64,000 nt of DNA. Origin: an uncultured Dietzia sp. (GTDB lineage Bacteria; Actinomycetota; Actinomycetes; Mycobacteriales; Mycobacteriaceae). A program made the position numbers and the translations under genes. The first letter of the stretch is position 1. Each line of letters opens with the position of its first letter. A model generated the notes under the pieces. That model did not search any database, was not told the DNA's origin, and saw only the letters and a list, made by a program, of their open reading frames with translations. This document shows, one piece after another, positions 15,905-27,911 of this stretch. Location: contig NZ_CALMYY010000102.1 in NCBI RefSeq assembly GCF_937873725.1, positions 42,888 through 106,887 of the forward strand, written 5' to 3'.

Positions 15905-16879
15905 TCAGCAGCCCCCGGCCCCGCCCAGGGCGCCCGCCACGAGGGCGTGGGTCCGCGGATCCACCGCCAAGCCCGGATGGGACGTGGGCGCGCCGCCGCA
16001 GGCGTCCTCCGGGACCCGCCAGACCACGCCCGGGCCGGGGACGAAGCTCCGCTCCGGCGGCAGCAGGTGGTCGCCGCGGGTGGCGATGAGCGTGTACCCG
16101 ACGCCCGGGAGGAACGGGCTCCGGTCCGGTCCGTACCAGGCCGCGAGCAGCGGGCTCCCCGGCGCCAGCTCCGCCAGCCCCCGCAGGTTCGCGGCCCACA
16201 GCGCGGCCCCGGCGGCCTGGGGTGGCAGGTCGTTCGGGATCAACCCGCCGTGGTCGCCGCCCCAGTAGCCCCCGACCGAGACCACGCGGTTCACCGCGCC
16301 CGGCCGCAGCACCTTGGTGGTGTACCCGGCGATCGCGGCACCCTGCGAGTACCCGACCAGGTCCACCTGCCCGGCGCCGGTGACCGCGCGGACGTGGTCG
16401 ATCACGCCCGCGAGCTGCGGGCCGGACGCCCCGGCGATCGAGTCGAGCCCGCCGCGCCGCGGATTCCCCGCGTACGCCCCGAGGGTCGGGGAGACCACGC
16501 AGAACCCCTGCCGGCGCAGGGGCTCGCCCAGCCGGGGCGCGGTGTTCGGTCCGGTGTCGAAGGTGCCGTGGACCAGGATCACCGGCCGCGGATGGGCGGG
16601 CGTGGGTCGGCACGGGACCGTGGTGTCCACGGGGGCCGGCGGTCCGGGCGCCCCCAGCGGTCCGTTGGCCCCGTTCAGCGCCTCGGTGACGTAGGGCCCG
16701 AGCTCGCCCGTGGGGTCCAGCGCGGCGACCGCGTCCTCGACCGGCCCGGCCTGGGCCCGCGGGGCGAGCGCGGGCGAGGCGGACCCGGCGGCGGTCAGCC
16801 CCGCGGCGAGCGGGACCGCCAGGGCGACGGCCGCGAGGGCCCCGGCCAGCCGCGGACGGGCGGAATGACGTGGCAGCAT
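15905..16879 (-). CDS. Secreted lipase/esterase (class 2 lipase-like)
   Basis: 324 residues. A signal peptide covers residues about 1-40: basic MLPRHSARPR, a hydrophobic run, then alanine-rich cleavage sites. The mature enzyme has ILVHGTFDTG as oxyanion strand, the nucleophile elbow VGYSQG (Ser178), and a C-terminal His in DPRTHALV. Paired cysteines (VPCRP, GFCVV, DACGG, GGC at the end) suggest disulfides, fitting an exported protein. Family members hydrolyse acylglycerols or other esters outside the cell. The ATG at 16879 is favoured over an in-frame start 93 bases upstream because it begins the signal peptide. Confidence 0.88.
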   Translation of the reverse strand: MLPRHSARPRLAGALAAVALAVPLAAGLTAAGSASPALAPRAQAGPVEDAVAALDPTGELGPYVTEALNGANGPLGAPGPPAPVDTTVPCRPTPAHPRPVILVHGTFDTGPNTAPRLGEPLRRQGFCVVSPTLGAYAGNPRRGGLDSIAGASGPQLAGVIDHVRAVTGAGQVDLVGYSQGAAIAGYTTKVLRPGAVNRVVSVGGYWGGDHGGLIPNDLPPQAAGAALWAANLRGLAELAPGSPLLAAWYGPDRSPFLPGVGYTLIATRGDHLLPPERSFVPGPGVVWRVPEDACGGAPTSHPGLAVDPRTHALVAGALGGAGGC

Positions 16880-17011
16880 GTGACCAGTATGCGAGCCCCG
16901 CGGCCGAGAGGGAACCGCTGCGCGCCCCGACCTCACACATCCGCGGCGCGGGACGACTACCGGGCGGGCCACACCGGGCCACAGCGCGGGCGACGAGGGA
17001 GGATCTCAGCC

Positions 17012-17527
17012 ATGAGGGCACCCTTCGACGCCGCGGTGGAGCGCCACGGTCCGACCGTGCTGCGCGTCTGCCGGGCCGTTCTGGGGCCGGGCGCCGACGC
17101 CGACGACGCGTGGTCGGAGACGTTCCTGTCCGCGCTGCGGGCCTGGCCGGAGCTGCCGGAGGAGACCAACGTCGAGGCCTGGCTGGTCCGGGTCGCCCAC
17201 CGCAGGGCCGTGGATGTGGTCCGGCGGTCGGCCCGGGCGGCCACGCCGGCGGGCGGCGCCGACGACGTCGCCCTGCTCGACGGGTGGGTGCGCGGCGGCG
17301 CCCGGGGAACCGGGACGGTCGACGACGACGAGCCCGCCGCCGCCGGGATCTGGGCGGCCGTCGCGGCCCTGCCCACCCGGCAGCGGATCTGCGTGGCCTA
17401 CCGGTACCTGGGCGGACTCCCCTACGCCGAGATCGCCGAGCTCACGGGCGGCACCGAGGCGGCGGCCCGTCGCGCCGCCTCGGACGGGGTGGCCGCGCTG
17501 CGCGAGAGGGAGGAGTGCACGCCATGA
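17012..17527 (+). CDS. ECF-type RNA polymerase sigma factor
   Basis: 171 residues. Region 2 occupies about residues 5-70 (VLRVCRAVLGPGADADDAWSETF, then NVEAWLVRVAHRRAVDVVRR), and region 4 about 110-165 (ALPTRQRICVAYRYLGGLPYAEIAELTGGTEAA). No anti-sigma gene is next to it. GAGGGAGG lies 9 bases upstream of the ATG. The stop overlaps the next start (ATGA), so the sigma factor is made together with an alkylated-DNA repair protein. This suggests it responds to alkylation or controls that operon, which is inference. Confidence 0.9.
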   Translation: MRAPFDAAVERHGPTVLRVCRAVLGPGADADDAWSETFLSALRAWPELPEETNVEAWLVRVAHRRAVDVVRRSARAATPAGGADDVALLDGWVRGGARGTGTVDDDEPAAAGIWAAVAALPTRQRICVAYRYLGGLPYAEIAELTGGTEAAARRAASDGVAALREREECTP

Positions 17528-18144
17528 CGGACAGGACCATGACGGACAGGGCCACGAGCATGCTCCGGGCCGCCCCGGCGGACACCGCGGGGTTGCGCGA
17601 GCGCCTCGCGCGGGACGCCGAGCGGGAGGGCCTGGTCGACGTGCTGTTCCGGGCCGTCGACTCGCCGATCGGCGCCCTGGTGCTGGCGGCGACGGGGCGC
17701 GGGCTGGTCTACGTGGCCTTCGAGGTGGAGGACGAGCGGGCGGTCCTCGACATGCTCGCCTCCACGATCGGGCCGCGCGTCCTCCGGGCACAGGGGCGGT
17801 CGCGCGCCCTGGACGCCGCCGCCGACCAGATCGACGAGTACCTGACCGGTCGCCGCCGCGAGTTCGACCTGCCCCTCGACACCCGGCTGGCCACGGGTTT
17901 CCGGGGCGAGGTGCAGCGGCACCTGACCGAGGTGGCCTACGGGCGGACGGCCACGTACAAGCAGCTCGCCGCCGGGCTCGAGCGGCCCGGCGCGGTCCGC
18001 GCCGTGGGCACGGCGTGCGCGACCAACCCGCTCCCGCTGGTGTGGCCGTGCCACCGGATCCTGCGCTCGGACGGCGGGCTCGGCGGATACCGCGGCGGGC
18101 TCGAGGCCAAGCGGCGCCTCCTCGCGATGGAATCGGCGGGGTGA
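17524..18144 (+). CDS. ogt: Methylated-DNA--protein-cysteine S-methyltransferase
   Basis: 206 residues. The acceptor motif is VWPCHRI with Cys176, preceded by the helix-turn-helix stretch YGRTATYKQLAAGLERPGAVRAVGTACATNPLPL and followed by GGLGGYRGGLEAKRRLL. This is the complete one-protein-per-repair suicide enzyme that takes O6-alkyl groups from guanine. The N-terminal 40 residues before VDSPIGALVLAATG are an extra leader. ATGA overlap with the sigma factor and GTGA overlap with the LysE gene place it mid-operon. Confidence 0.95.
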   Translation: MTDRTMTDRATSMLRAAPADTAGLRERLARDAEREGLVDVLFRAVDSPIGALVLAATGRGLVYVAFEVEDERAVLDMLASTIGPRVLRAQGRSRALDAAADQIDEYLTGRRREFDLPLDTRLATGFRGEVQRHLTEVAYGRTATYKQLAAGLERPGAVRAVGTACATNPLPLVWPCHRILRSDGGLGGYRGGLEAKRRLLAMESAG

Positions 18145-18755
18145 CGGCGGGGCAGGTCGCCGCCCTGTTCGGCGTCTGGGCGATCGCGGTGATCTCGCCG
18201 GGGCCCGACCTCGTCGTCGTCCTCGACCGTGCGCTCGCCGGCCGGCGCCACGGGGTCGCGACGGCGCTCGGGGTGGTCTCGGGGATCTCGGTGTGGTTGG
18301 TGGCCGCGTTCGCCGGCCTCGCCACCCTGGTCCGCGCCTACCCCGGGCTCATGACCGGCCTCCAGGTGGCCGGCGGGCTCCTGCTCGCGACCCTGGGCGT
18401 GCTCGGGCTGCGCGGGTGGCGACGGTCCCGCGCCGCCGCCCGCCCGGCGGGTCCGCTTCCGCGCGGGGATGTGGCGCTCGGCCTGGCCACCAACCTCGCC
18501 AACCCCAAGGCGATGGTGTTCTTCGGCGCGGTCCTCACCCCGTTCCTGCGCGGGGAGGTGTCCGCCGTCGCCTCGCTCGCGCTCGTCTCGGCGATGGTCG
18601 GGGTGGCCCTGGCATGGTTCTGCGGGGTCGCCGTGGCGGCCTCCCACCCGAGCGTCAACCGGCGTCTCGGGCGCGCGCAGCCGTGGGTCGGGCTGCTGGC
18701 GAGCGCGCTGTTCGTGGCGGTGGGGGTGGCGTTCGTGATCGCCGCGCTCGGCTGA
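18141..18755 (+). CDS. LysE/RhtB-family exporter
   Basis: 204 residues with six predicted helices. The family signature ISPGPDLVVVLDRALAGRRHGVATALGV is at the N-terminus and ATNLANPKAMVFFGAVLTPFL in the middle. Such proteins export amino acids or similar small molecules across the inner membrane; the substrate is not predictable. The GTG start overlaps the alkyl-transferase stop. Why an exporter travels with a sigma factor and a DNA-repair enzyme is not obvious. Confidence 0.92.
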   Translation: MTAGQVAALFGVWAIAVISPGPDLVVVLDRALAGRRHGVATALGVVSGISVWLVAAFAGLATLVRAYPGLMTGLQVAGGLLLATLGVLGLRGWRRSRAAARPAGPLPRGDVALGLATNLANPKAMVFFGAVLTPFLRGEVSAVASLALVSAMVGVALAWFCGVAVAASHPSVNRRLGRAQPWVGLLASALFVAVGVAFVIAALG

Positions 18756-18779
18756 GCGTGGCGGACTAGGTTCTGCCCC

Positions 18780-19961
18780 ATGGCTTCTCCCGTCGACCAC
18801 CGCGGCTGGGTGCGCGCCGCCCTCGCGGTGTTCGCCGTGGGCTGGGGCGCCAACCAGTTCGCGCCGCTGCTGTTCCTCTACCGCACCGAGCAGGGACTCG
18901 CGCAGTCCGACGTCACCGCCATGTTCAGCGTGTACATCGTGGGGCTGCTGCCCGCGCTGCTGGTGGCGGGCCGGTGGTCCGACCGCCACGGTCGCCGCGT
19001 CCTCATGCGCCCCGTGCTGGTGCTGTCGCTGGCCGCGACCGTCCTCATGCTGTTCGGGCCCGCCGATCCGCTGTGGCTCTACCTCGGCCGGTTCCTCGCC
19101 GGGCTCGCCTCCGGCGCGGCGTTCGGTGCCGGCAGCGCGTGGGTGCGCGAACTCTCCGCCGGCGCCCCGCCCGGCACCGGCGCCCGCCGCGCCGCGATCG
19201 CGCTCACCGGCGGCTTCGGCCTCGGCGGCCTGGTCGCGGGCGTGGTGGGGGAGTTCGCCCCCGCGCCCACCCTCACGCCGTACGTGCCCCACCTGGTGCT
19301 CGGGACGGTCGCGCTGCTCGCCGCGTGGAACGCCGCGGACCCGTACGAACCGCGAGGCGGACCCGAGCGGGCCCCGCTCATCCCGGCCAGCGCGGGTACC
19401 CGCAGGTTCCTGCTGGGCGTCGCGCCGTGGGCCCCGTTGGTGTTCGGCTGCGCCAGCATGTCGTTCGCGGTGCTGGCGGACCTGCTCGGCGGGGACGCCG
19501 GCGGGCGACCCACCCTGTACGCGGGCGTGATGGTGGGCGTGACCCTCGGCGCCGGGGTCCTGGTCCAACCCGCGGTCCGTCGCCTGGCCGACTCGTCGCC
19601 CCCCTCCCGGCCGCCGGTCATGGGGCTGACCGCCGCCTCGCTCGGGATGGCCGCCGGCGCCGTGTTGGCCGCCTCACCCGGCCTGCCCGGCCGGGCGCTG
19701 TGGCTGCTGCCCGTCGCCGTGCTGCTCGGCATCGGCTACGCGACGCTGCTCGTGGCCGGCCTGGTCGAGGTCGAGGTCCAGTCCGGGCCACGCGACCACG
19801 CCGGACTCGTCGCCGTGTTCTACGTCCTGGCCTACCTCGGGATGGCGACCCCGTACGTGCTCGCCGAACTGTCCCGCCTCGGCGGGCCCGTGCCGTGGAT
19901 CGCCGGGCTGGCGGTGGTGTGCGCGCTGCTCGTCCCGCTCACGCAGCGCCGGCTGGGGTAG
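18780..19961 (+). CDS. MFS transporter
   Basis: 393 residues, about 12 helices. The A-like motif between helices 2 and 3 reads GRWSDRHGRRVLM and the helix 4-5 region FLAGLASGAAFGAGSAW. The second half contains LLGIGYATLLVAGLVEVE. It begins 24 bases after the LysE gene and may share its transcript. It belongs to the drug/proton-antiporter-like MFS branch by motif, but no substrate can be named. A short periplasmic loop around residues 175-200 is the only soluble part of note. Confidence 0.9.
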   Translation: MASPVDHRGWVRAALAVFAVGWGANQFAPLLFLYRTEQGLAQSDVTAMFSVYIVGLLPALLVAGRWSDRHGRRVLMRPVLVLSLAATVLMLFGPADPLWLYLGRFLAGLASGAAFGAGSAWVRELSAGAPPGTGARRAAIALTGGFGLGGLVAGVVGEFAPAPTLTPYVPHLVLGTVALLAAWNAADPYEPRGGPERAPLIPASAGTRRFLLGVAPWAPLVFGCASMSFAVLADLLGGDAGGRPTLYAGVMVGVTLGAGVLVQPAVRRLADSSPPSRPPVMGLTAASLGMAAGAVLAASPGLPGRALWLLPVAVLLGIGYATLLVAGLVEVEVQSGPRDHAGLVAVFYVLAYLGMATPYVLAELSRLGGPVPWIAGLAVVCALLVPLTQRRLG

Positions 19962-19978
19962 CGGCGGCGCCGGGCTCG

Positions 19979-20956
19979 TCAGCGCGTGAGAACCGTCGCG
20001 GTCGCCAGGTAGATGGCCACCGTGAGCAGGTCCTGCAGGACCGTGGCCAGCGGTCCCGAGCCGAAGGCCGGGTCCCTGCCCATCCGGTCGATCAGCCACG
20101 GCAGGACCAGCGCGACCGCGGTGGCGATGGACGACGCGGCGAACAGCGACACCCCGACGGCCAGCGCGACCCTCCAGTCCTGCCAGAGGACCCCCACGAG
20201 CAGGAACGCCACCGTGCCCAGGATCGTCCCGAGGAGCACGCCGGTGACGATCTCGCGGACGGCGACGCGTCGGATGCCCACGCCCACGGCCAGTCCGCGG
20301 ATCACCAGCGCCTCGGTCTGCGTGCCGATCGCGTCCGCCAGGTACACCACCCCGGGGACGAAGAAGGCGATGAGCACGGTGTCGGCCAGGGTCGCCTCGA
20401 AGCTCCCCACCACGATGGCCGCGAGCAGGGCGCCGGCCAGGCCCACGATCAGCCAGGGCAACCGGTGCCAGAGCCGCCGCAGGACGGGCTCCAGGGTGGT
20501 GGTCTGCGCCGTGGACTTGGAGTTGAGGAACCCGCCGAGGCGGACCATGTCCTCGTCGTGCTCCGCCGACAGGATCGCGAGCAGCGCCTCGGAGGGGATG
20601 AGGCCCACGAACTCGCCCCGGTCGACCACGGCGATGGTGTGGACGCCGTGTTGGACCGCCTGCCAGGCCGCCTGCTCCTGGTCGGTCGAGGGCGCGACGG
20701 TGGGCAGTCCCGGTGCGACCAGACTCCCGACGGGGGTGTCGGGGTCGGCGTCGAGGACGCGTTCGGTCGGGGCCAGCCCGACCAGCCGGTCGCCGTCCAC
20801 CACGACGATCGTCGACGCGCTGTCGAAGTGGCCTCCGCGCAGCGCGTCGAGGACGCGCGCGGCCGGATCTCCGGGATGCGCCAGGGGGACACGACGGGTG
20901 ACGTGGTCGGCCGCGCACCGCGCCGTGTCCGCGCCCACGGGGTCCGGGGAGGTCAT
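19979..20956 (-). CDS. mgtE: MgtE-like magnesium transporter (CBS pair plus membrane domain)
   Basis: 325 residues. Two CBS repeats fill about 20-140 (TIVVVDGDRLVGLAPTERVL and TIAVVDRGEFVGLIPSEALL), then five helices from about 165 carry the MgtE permease pattern (FFVPGVVYLADAIGTQTEALVIRGLA). The N-terminal MgtE superhelical domain is missing, so it is shorter than the usual 450 residues; such short forms exist. It imports Mg2+ or a related divalent cation. The gene starts 45 bases after the ppc stop on the same strand. PEP carboxylase needs Mg2+, so co-transcription makes metabolic sense. Confidence 0.88.
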   Translation of the reverse strand: MTSPDPVGADTARCAADHVTRRVPLAHPGDPAARVLDALRGGHFDSASTIVVVDGDRLVGLAPTERVLDADPDTPVGSLVAPGLPTVAPSTDQEQAAWQAVQHGVHTIAVVDRGEFVGLIPSEALLAILSAEHDEDMVRLGGFLNSKSTAQTTTLEPVLRRLWHRLPWLIVGLAGALLAAIVVGSFEATLADTVLIAFFVPGVVYLADAIGTQTEALVIRGLAVGVGIRRVAVREIVTGVLLGTILGTVAFLLVGVLWQDWRVALAVGVSLFAASSIATAVALVLPWLIDRMGRDPAFGSGPLATVLQDLLTVAIYLATATVLTR

Positions 20957-21001
20957 GGTGTTCTCGCTTCGACGAAGGGAGCAGGCGGCGCGCTCGCCGG
21001 G

Positions 21002-23818
<2,817 letters not shown>

Positions 23819-23949
23819 GGGCGCCAGGGTAGGCGCGGCATGTGACATGTGGGTGAAGCCGAACCCGGCCGTCGTAGGTCGTCGGCGTGGGCCGGGAAAC
23901 CGGGGATGTCCCCGATGCCCGCCCGTCGCGAGGGGAGGACACTGGGGGC

Positions 23950-24339
23950 ATGACCCAGCAACCCGAGTTCGCACAGCCCGTCGTCGGACCCGAGGACCGC
24001 ACCCCCGCGGCGCTCGCCCACGCCTCGAGCCTCATCGCGATGGCCCTGTCCGCCGGGTGGCTGTCCTTCGTCGGCCCGCTCGTGATGTGGCTGATCTACA
24101 AGGACCGCAGCGCGTTCGTCCGGCAGGCCGCGGCGGGGTCCTTCAACTTCAACCTGGGCCTGTGGATCATGAACATCGTCGGGTGGATCCTCATCCTCAC
24201 GGTGATCGGGATCCCGATCGGCCTGGTCCTGCTCGCGATCTCGTTCATCGCGCAGATCGTCGGCCACGCCATCGGCACCGTGCGGGCCACGCAGGGGCGG
24301 TCCATCGACTACCCCTTCCAGCTGCGCGTCCTGAGCTGA
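23950..24339 (+). CDS. DUF4870 membrane protein
   Basis: 129 residues. After a polar N-terminus, [20 protein letters not shown] begins the DUF4870 (Tic20-like) domain, followed by [23 protein letters not shown] and a long hydrophobic hairpin [19 protein letters not shown]. Three or four helices in all. The family has no established role. It is divergent from ppc across 131 bases and lies 104 bases before the cyclase gene on the same strand. Confidence 0.9.
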   Translation: MTQQPEFAQPVVGPEDRTPAALAHASSLIAMALSAGWLSFVGPLVMWLIYKDRSAFVRQAAAGSFNFNLGLWIMNIVGWILILTVIGIPIGLVLLAISFIAQIVGHAIGTVRATQGRSIDYPFQLRVLS

Positions 24340-24443
24340 CCCGCGGCCCCGGATCTGTCCGGAACGCTCCGAGATTCGGCGAGGGAGAAGGAGAATGGCG
24401 CTGATCCCTCCGCCGTGAGGGCCGCCCGACCAGGACGCGCGCC

Positions 24444-25997
24444 GTGAACACCCATCGAGAGCAGTCCCGGCCCCCGTGGGGCACGCGGCTCCTCGGCGCG
24501 GTTGTCGAGCCGCCGCGCTACCGGAAGCGGCGGGTCCAGCGGGTGCTCACCACGACCCTGCTGATCACCCACACCCTCGGGATCCTGGGGGTGATCGGCT
24601 TCCAGTGGCTGCTGTTGCCGGTCGACGAGCTCGTGTCCGGCCGCTACCGGACCGCGGCGCTCGTCGTGACGCCCGTGGTGGTGGGGGTGACCGTGGTGTC
24701 CGGGTTGGCGGGTCTGACCGTGGTGGTCCGTCGTTGGTTGCGGTGGCCCGACGAGGGCAGGCCGCCGACCCGGGAGGAGCAGGAGCTCTGCCTGCTGGTC
24801 CCGTTGCGGCTGACCCTGCTCACGGCGGCGCTGTGGCTGGTGGGCGGGGGTGTGACGACGGCCGCGTACGGGGTCCAGGACCCGGCGGTCCTGCCCGTGC
24901 TGGTCATCACGACGATCGCGTGCGGGGCCATGGCCTGCGGGCTCGGGTACATCGTCGCGGAGATCTCCCTGCGGCCGCTCACCGCGATCGCGTTCAAGGC
25001 CGGCGCGGTCCGGGACCGCCCGATCGTGGGCATCCGGGCCCGCGTGTACGGGATCTGGACCGTCACCGTGGGGCTGCCCGTGACGGGCTTCGTGGTCCTG
25101 GCCTTCTACGCCGTGTCCGGCGACGAGCTCCCCGTGTCCCGGCTCGCGGCGATCCTCGGCTTCATCGGGGTGGGGGGACTGGTGGTGAGCGTCGCGGCGA
25201 CCTGGCTGCTCGTGACCGCGATGATCGCCCCCATCCGCTCGGTCCGCTGGGCCATGGACGAACTCGCGGGCGGGCGCCTCGACACCCGCGTCGACGTGTT
25301 CGACGCCACCGAACTCGGCCAGCTCCAGCGGGGCTTCAACGACATGGCGGAGATGGTGGACGAACGCCAGCGGCTCCGCGACCTGTTCGTGCTCCACGTG
25401 GGCAGTCAGGTCGCGCGGGCCGCGGAACTGCAGGAGCCGCACCTCGGGGGCGATACCACCCACGTCGGTGTCCTCTTCGTGGACCTGGTCGGCTCCACCA
25501 CGCTCGCCGCGACGCGACCCGCCCTGGAGGTCGTCGAGGTGCTCAACGCCTTCTTCGAGGTGGTGGTGGAGCAGGTCGAGGCCAACGGGGGGTTCATCGA
25601 CCAGTTCCAGGGTGACGCCGCGCTCGCCGTGTTCGGCGCCCCCGCGCCTCTCGCCGACCCGGCCACGGCGGCCCTGGCGGCCGCGCGTGGCCTGGCCGCG
25701 GCGCTGGTCGACCAACTGCCCGACTGCGGGACCGGGATCGGCGTCTCCTACGGGGAGGTGGTGGCCGGCTATGTCGGGTCCGCGACCCGCTTCGAGTACA
25801 CGGTGATCGGTGACCCGGTGAACGAGGCCGCCAGGCTGTGCGAGATGGCCAAGCAGCACCCCGCGCGCGTGCTCGCGGCGGGTCCGGCGCTCGGCGCCGC
25901 GACACGGGCGGAGTCCGGCTTGTGGACCACGGGGCATGACGTGGAGCTGCGCGGCCGGATCGAGCGGACGACCCTGGCATGGCCCGCGGGTGCCTAG
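24444..25997 (+). CDS. Membrane-bound class III adenylate/guanylate cyclase with HAMP domain
   Basis: 517 residues from a GTG. Six hydrophobic helices fill residues about 30-265, a HAMP linker follows (APIRSVRWAMDELAGGRLDTRV), then the cyclase domain at about 335-500. The two metal aspartates are Asp347 (VLFVDLVGSTT) and Asp391 (FQGDAALAVFG), and the transition-state Asn/Arg pair lies in GDPVNEAARL. All catalytic residues appear present, as in mycobacterial membrane cyclases, so it should make cAMP from ATP inside the cell. Its 3' end overlaps the convergent propeller gene by 4 bases. GlxR-type sites elsewhere in the window fit a cAMP network. Confidence 0.93.
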   Translation: MNTHREQSRPPWGTRLLGAVVEPPRYRKRRVQRVLTTTLLITHTLGILGVIGFQWLLLPVDELVSGRYRTAALVVTPVVVGVTVVSGLAGLTVVVRRWLRWPDEGRPPTREEQELCLLVPLRLTLLTAALWLVGGGVTTAAYGVQDPAVLPVLVITTIACGAMACGLGYIVAEISLRPLTAIAFKAGAVRDRPIVGIRARVYGIWTVTVGLPVTGFVVLAFYAVSGDELPVSRLAAILGFIGVGGLVVSVAATWLLVTAMIAPIRSVRWAMDELAGGRLDTRVDVFDATELGQLQRGFNDMAEMVDERQRLRDLFVLHVGSQVARAAELQEPHLGGDTTHVGVLFVDLVGSTTLAATRPALEVVEVLNAFFEVVVEQVEANGGFIDQFQGDAALAVFGAPAPLADPATAALAAARGLAAALVDQLPDCGTGIGVSYGEVVAGYVGSATRFEYTVIGDPVNEAARLCEMAKQHPARVLAAGPALGAATRAESGLWTTGHDVELRGRIERTTLAWPAGA

Positions 25998-26971
25998 GTC
26001 GTCGCGATGTGCCGGGTGGACCCGTCGGCCGAGGTCACAAAGAGGTCGGTGGGCCCGAATCCGCCGAACCCCTCGGCCACCCGCACGCTCGTCGGCGCCG
26101 GTATGCCGCCCGCGAGCACGCACGCGGCGCCGGAGGCGCGATCGATGCGCAGCACCTCGCCCCCGGTGAAGGCGACCGCGTAGATCGCGCGATCGGTGAC
26201 GGCGAGGTCGTCCAGCCCGCGGGGGAGCGCCGGCGGGCGGGTGAGCGCGGTGGCGCGGCTCGCGGCCGGGTCGTCCAGCGGCACCTCGTGCACGGCCGTG
26301 TCGACGGAGGTGGTGACGGTGACGAAGGCGGTCCGGTCGCGGATGGCGATCCCGTTGGACCCGACGATCGCCGCCCGCGCGGACCACTCCTCGTCGATCG
26401 ACCCGTCCGGTCGGACCTTGATGACCGTCGGGGCGAGCACACCGGTGGTGTACATGTTGCCGTCGGCGTCCACGGCGAGGCCGTTCTTCCCGGCGGGCAC
26501 CGTGGCGACCAGCCTCGGGATGGGGTCGGCGGCGTCCGGATCAAACGCGACGATCGTGGACCGGGTGGAGGTGGGTGACGCACCCGTGACGACCGCGACC
26601 TCGCCCGCCGGGGTGACGGCCACACCCCCGGGGGCCACGACCGGGACGGACGCCACCCGATGGCCGGTGGAGTCGAAGGCCTCCACGCGGTCGCCGAGCA
26701 GACTGGTGACCCACATGCGGCCGCGGCCGTCGAAGGCCAGGTTCTCGCGCCAGCCCAGCACCGGGGTGCCGGCCTCGCCGAACGTCGCGACACGCGGAGC
26801 GGGCCCGTCGCACGGGGTCAGCGGGGCCAGCGACCCGAGCGGCGACGCCCCCGCGGCGGCGGGGACCGCGGCCGTCACCAGGGCGAGAGCCAGCGCCGCG
26901 GCGGACGCGGTGAGTCGTCGGGCAGGTCGCGTCCGCGGGTTCGGCTCCCGGCCGCTCGGTGTGGTGGTCAT
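25994..26971 (-). CDS. Secreted SMP-30/NHL-like beta-propeller protein
   Basis: 325 residues. An N-terminal basic region and hydrophobic stretch (SAAALALALVTAAVPAAAGA) form a signal peptide. The rest is repeats with the strand pattern of a propeller, for example LAFDGRGRMWVTSLLGDRVEAF, VAVTPAGEVAVVTG, LAVDADGNMYTTG and DLAVTDRAIYAVAFTGGEVLRID. It resembles SMP-30/gluconolaconase-type or NHL repeat proteins. No metal or catalytic residues can be confirmed. Two cysteines (TPCDG, AACVLA) might pair. Its last 4 bases overlap the cyclase gene end. Confidence 0.8.
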   Translation of the reverse strand: MTTTPSGREPNPRTRPARRLTASAAALALALVTAAVPAAAGASPLGSLAPLTPCDGPAPRVATFGEAGTPVLGWRENLAFDGRGRMWVTSLLGDRVEAFDSTGHRVASVPVVAPGGVAVTPAGEVAVVTGASPTSTRSTIVAFDPDAADPIPRLVATVPAGKNGLAVDADGNMYTTGVLAPTVIKVRPDGSIDEEWSARAAIVGSNGIAIRDRTAFVTVTTSVDTAVHEVPLDDPAASRATALTRPPALPRGLDDLAVTDRAIYAVAFTGGEVLRIDRASGAACVLAGGIPAPTSVRVAEGFGGFGPTDLFVTSADGSTRHIATT

Positions 26972-27080
26972 GGGTCGGATCCAACCACGCGGGTGGCCGC
27001 AGCGGCGCGGGCAGCCGTGATCGGGTAGGAACGAGAGGTCGGCTCGTCACGGGGATGAGCGGCGGACGAGGGGATGCCGG

Positions 27081-27911
27081 ATGAGTGCGGAGCCAGGCGT
27101 GGACACCGTCGTAGGCGGCTCCGACCGGGTCGACACGCCCGGGTTGGCGGTGGGCGACCTCCGACCCACGGGCATCCACAACTTCCGCGACGTGGCCGGA
27201 CCCGGATACGCCCTCCACCCGTCCGGGACCATGGCCCGCGGCCTGGTCTACCGCTCCACAACCCTGTCGGTCGGCGAGGAGGACCTCGGGATCCTCGAGC
27301 GACTCGGGGTGAGCACGGTGGTGGACCTGAGGACCGCCGAAGAGATCACCAAGCAACCCGACGTCATCCCCGACGGTGCCGACTACGTGGCCATCGACGT
27401 ACTCGCCGGGCACACGTCGGCGGCCACCCTGACCGGGGCCGGGACCTTCAGCGTCGAGGACGCGCGCCGTGAGATGGCCACGACCTACGACAGGTTCGTC
27501 CTCGGAGACCACGAGCGGGCCGCGTTCGGCCGCGCGGTGCACACCGTGGCGGTGTCCTCCGGTCCCGCGATCGTCCACTGCACCGCGGGCAAGGACCGCA
27601 CGGGCTGGATCTCGGCGGTCCTCCAGCTGCTCGCCGGGGTGCGGGAGGAGGACGTGATAGCCGACTACCTGCTCACCCGCGAGATGTCGGTGGAGTTCGT
27701 CGCGGCCATCCGGAGCTACGTGCGGGCGGAGATGCCCGGGCGGTACGAGGCGATCGACGTCCTCATCGGCGTCGAGGAGAGCAACCTCCGGCGCTCCCTT
27801 GACGCGTTGGACAGGGAGTTCGGCGACGTCAGGCGGTACCTGGTCGAGGGTGCCGGGCTGGACCAGCCCATGGTGGACGACCTCGGGGCACGGCTCAGGT
27901 CAGGACGATGA
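27081..27911 (+). CDS. Tyrosine-protein phosphatase (PtpB-like)
   Basis: 276 residues with the P-loop HCTAGKDRTG; catalytic Cys167 and Arg173. Upstream features are NFRDVAG near the start and YRSTTLSVGEEDL, both typical of the Y_phosphatase3 (PtpB) family of secreted or cytosolic dual-specificity phosphatases. No signal peptide. In mycobacteria PtpB hydrolyses phosphotyrosine and phosphoinositides. The 3' end overlaps the convergent small membrane-protein gene by 17 bases. Confidence 0.92.
   Translation: MSAEPGVDTVVGGSDRVDTPGLAVGDLRPTGIHNFRDVAGPGYALHPSGTMARGLVYRSTTLSVGEEDLGILERLGVSTVVDLRTAEEITKQPDVIPDGADYVAIDVLAGHTSAATLTGAGTFSVEDARREMATTYDRFVLGDHERAAFGRAVHTVAVSSGPAIVHCTAGKDRTGWISAVLQLLAGVREEDVIADYLLTREMSVEFVAAIRSYVRAEMPGRYEAIDVLIGVEESNLRRSLDALDREFGDVRRYLVEGAGLDQPMVDDLGARLRSGR

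Noticed and set aside
15873..15922. GGGGCCGGGG ... CCCCGGCCCC inverted repeat as terminator between the oxidoreductase and the lipase genes
   Set aside because: The arms are about 30 bases apart and the right arm is inside the lipase coding end; such GC repeats are expected by chance here.
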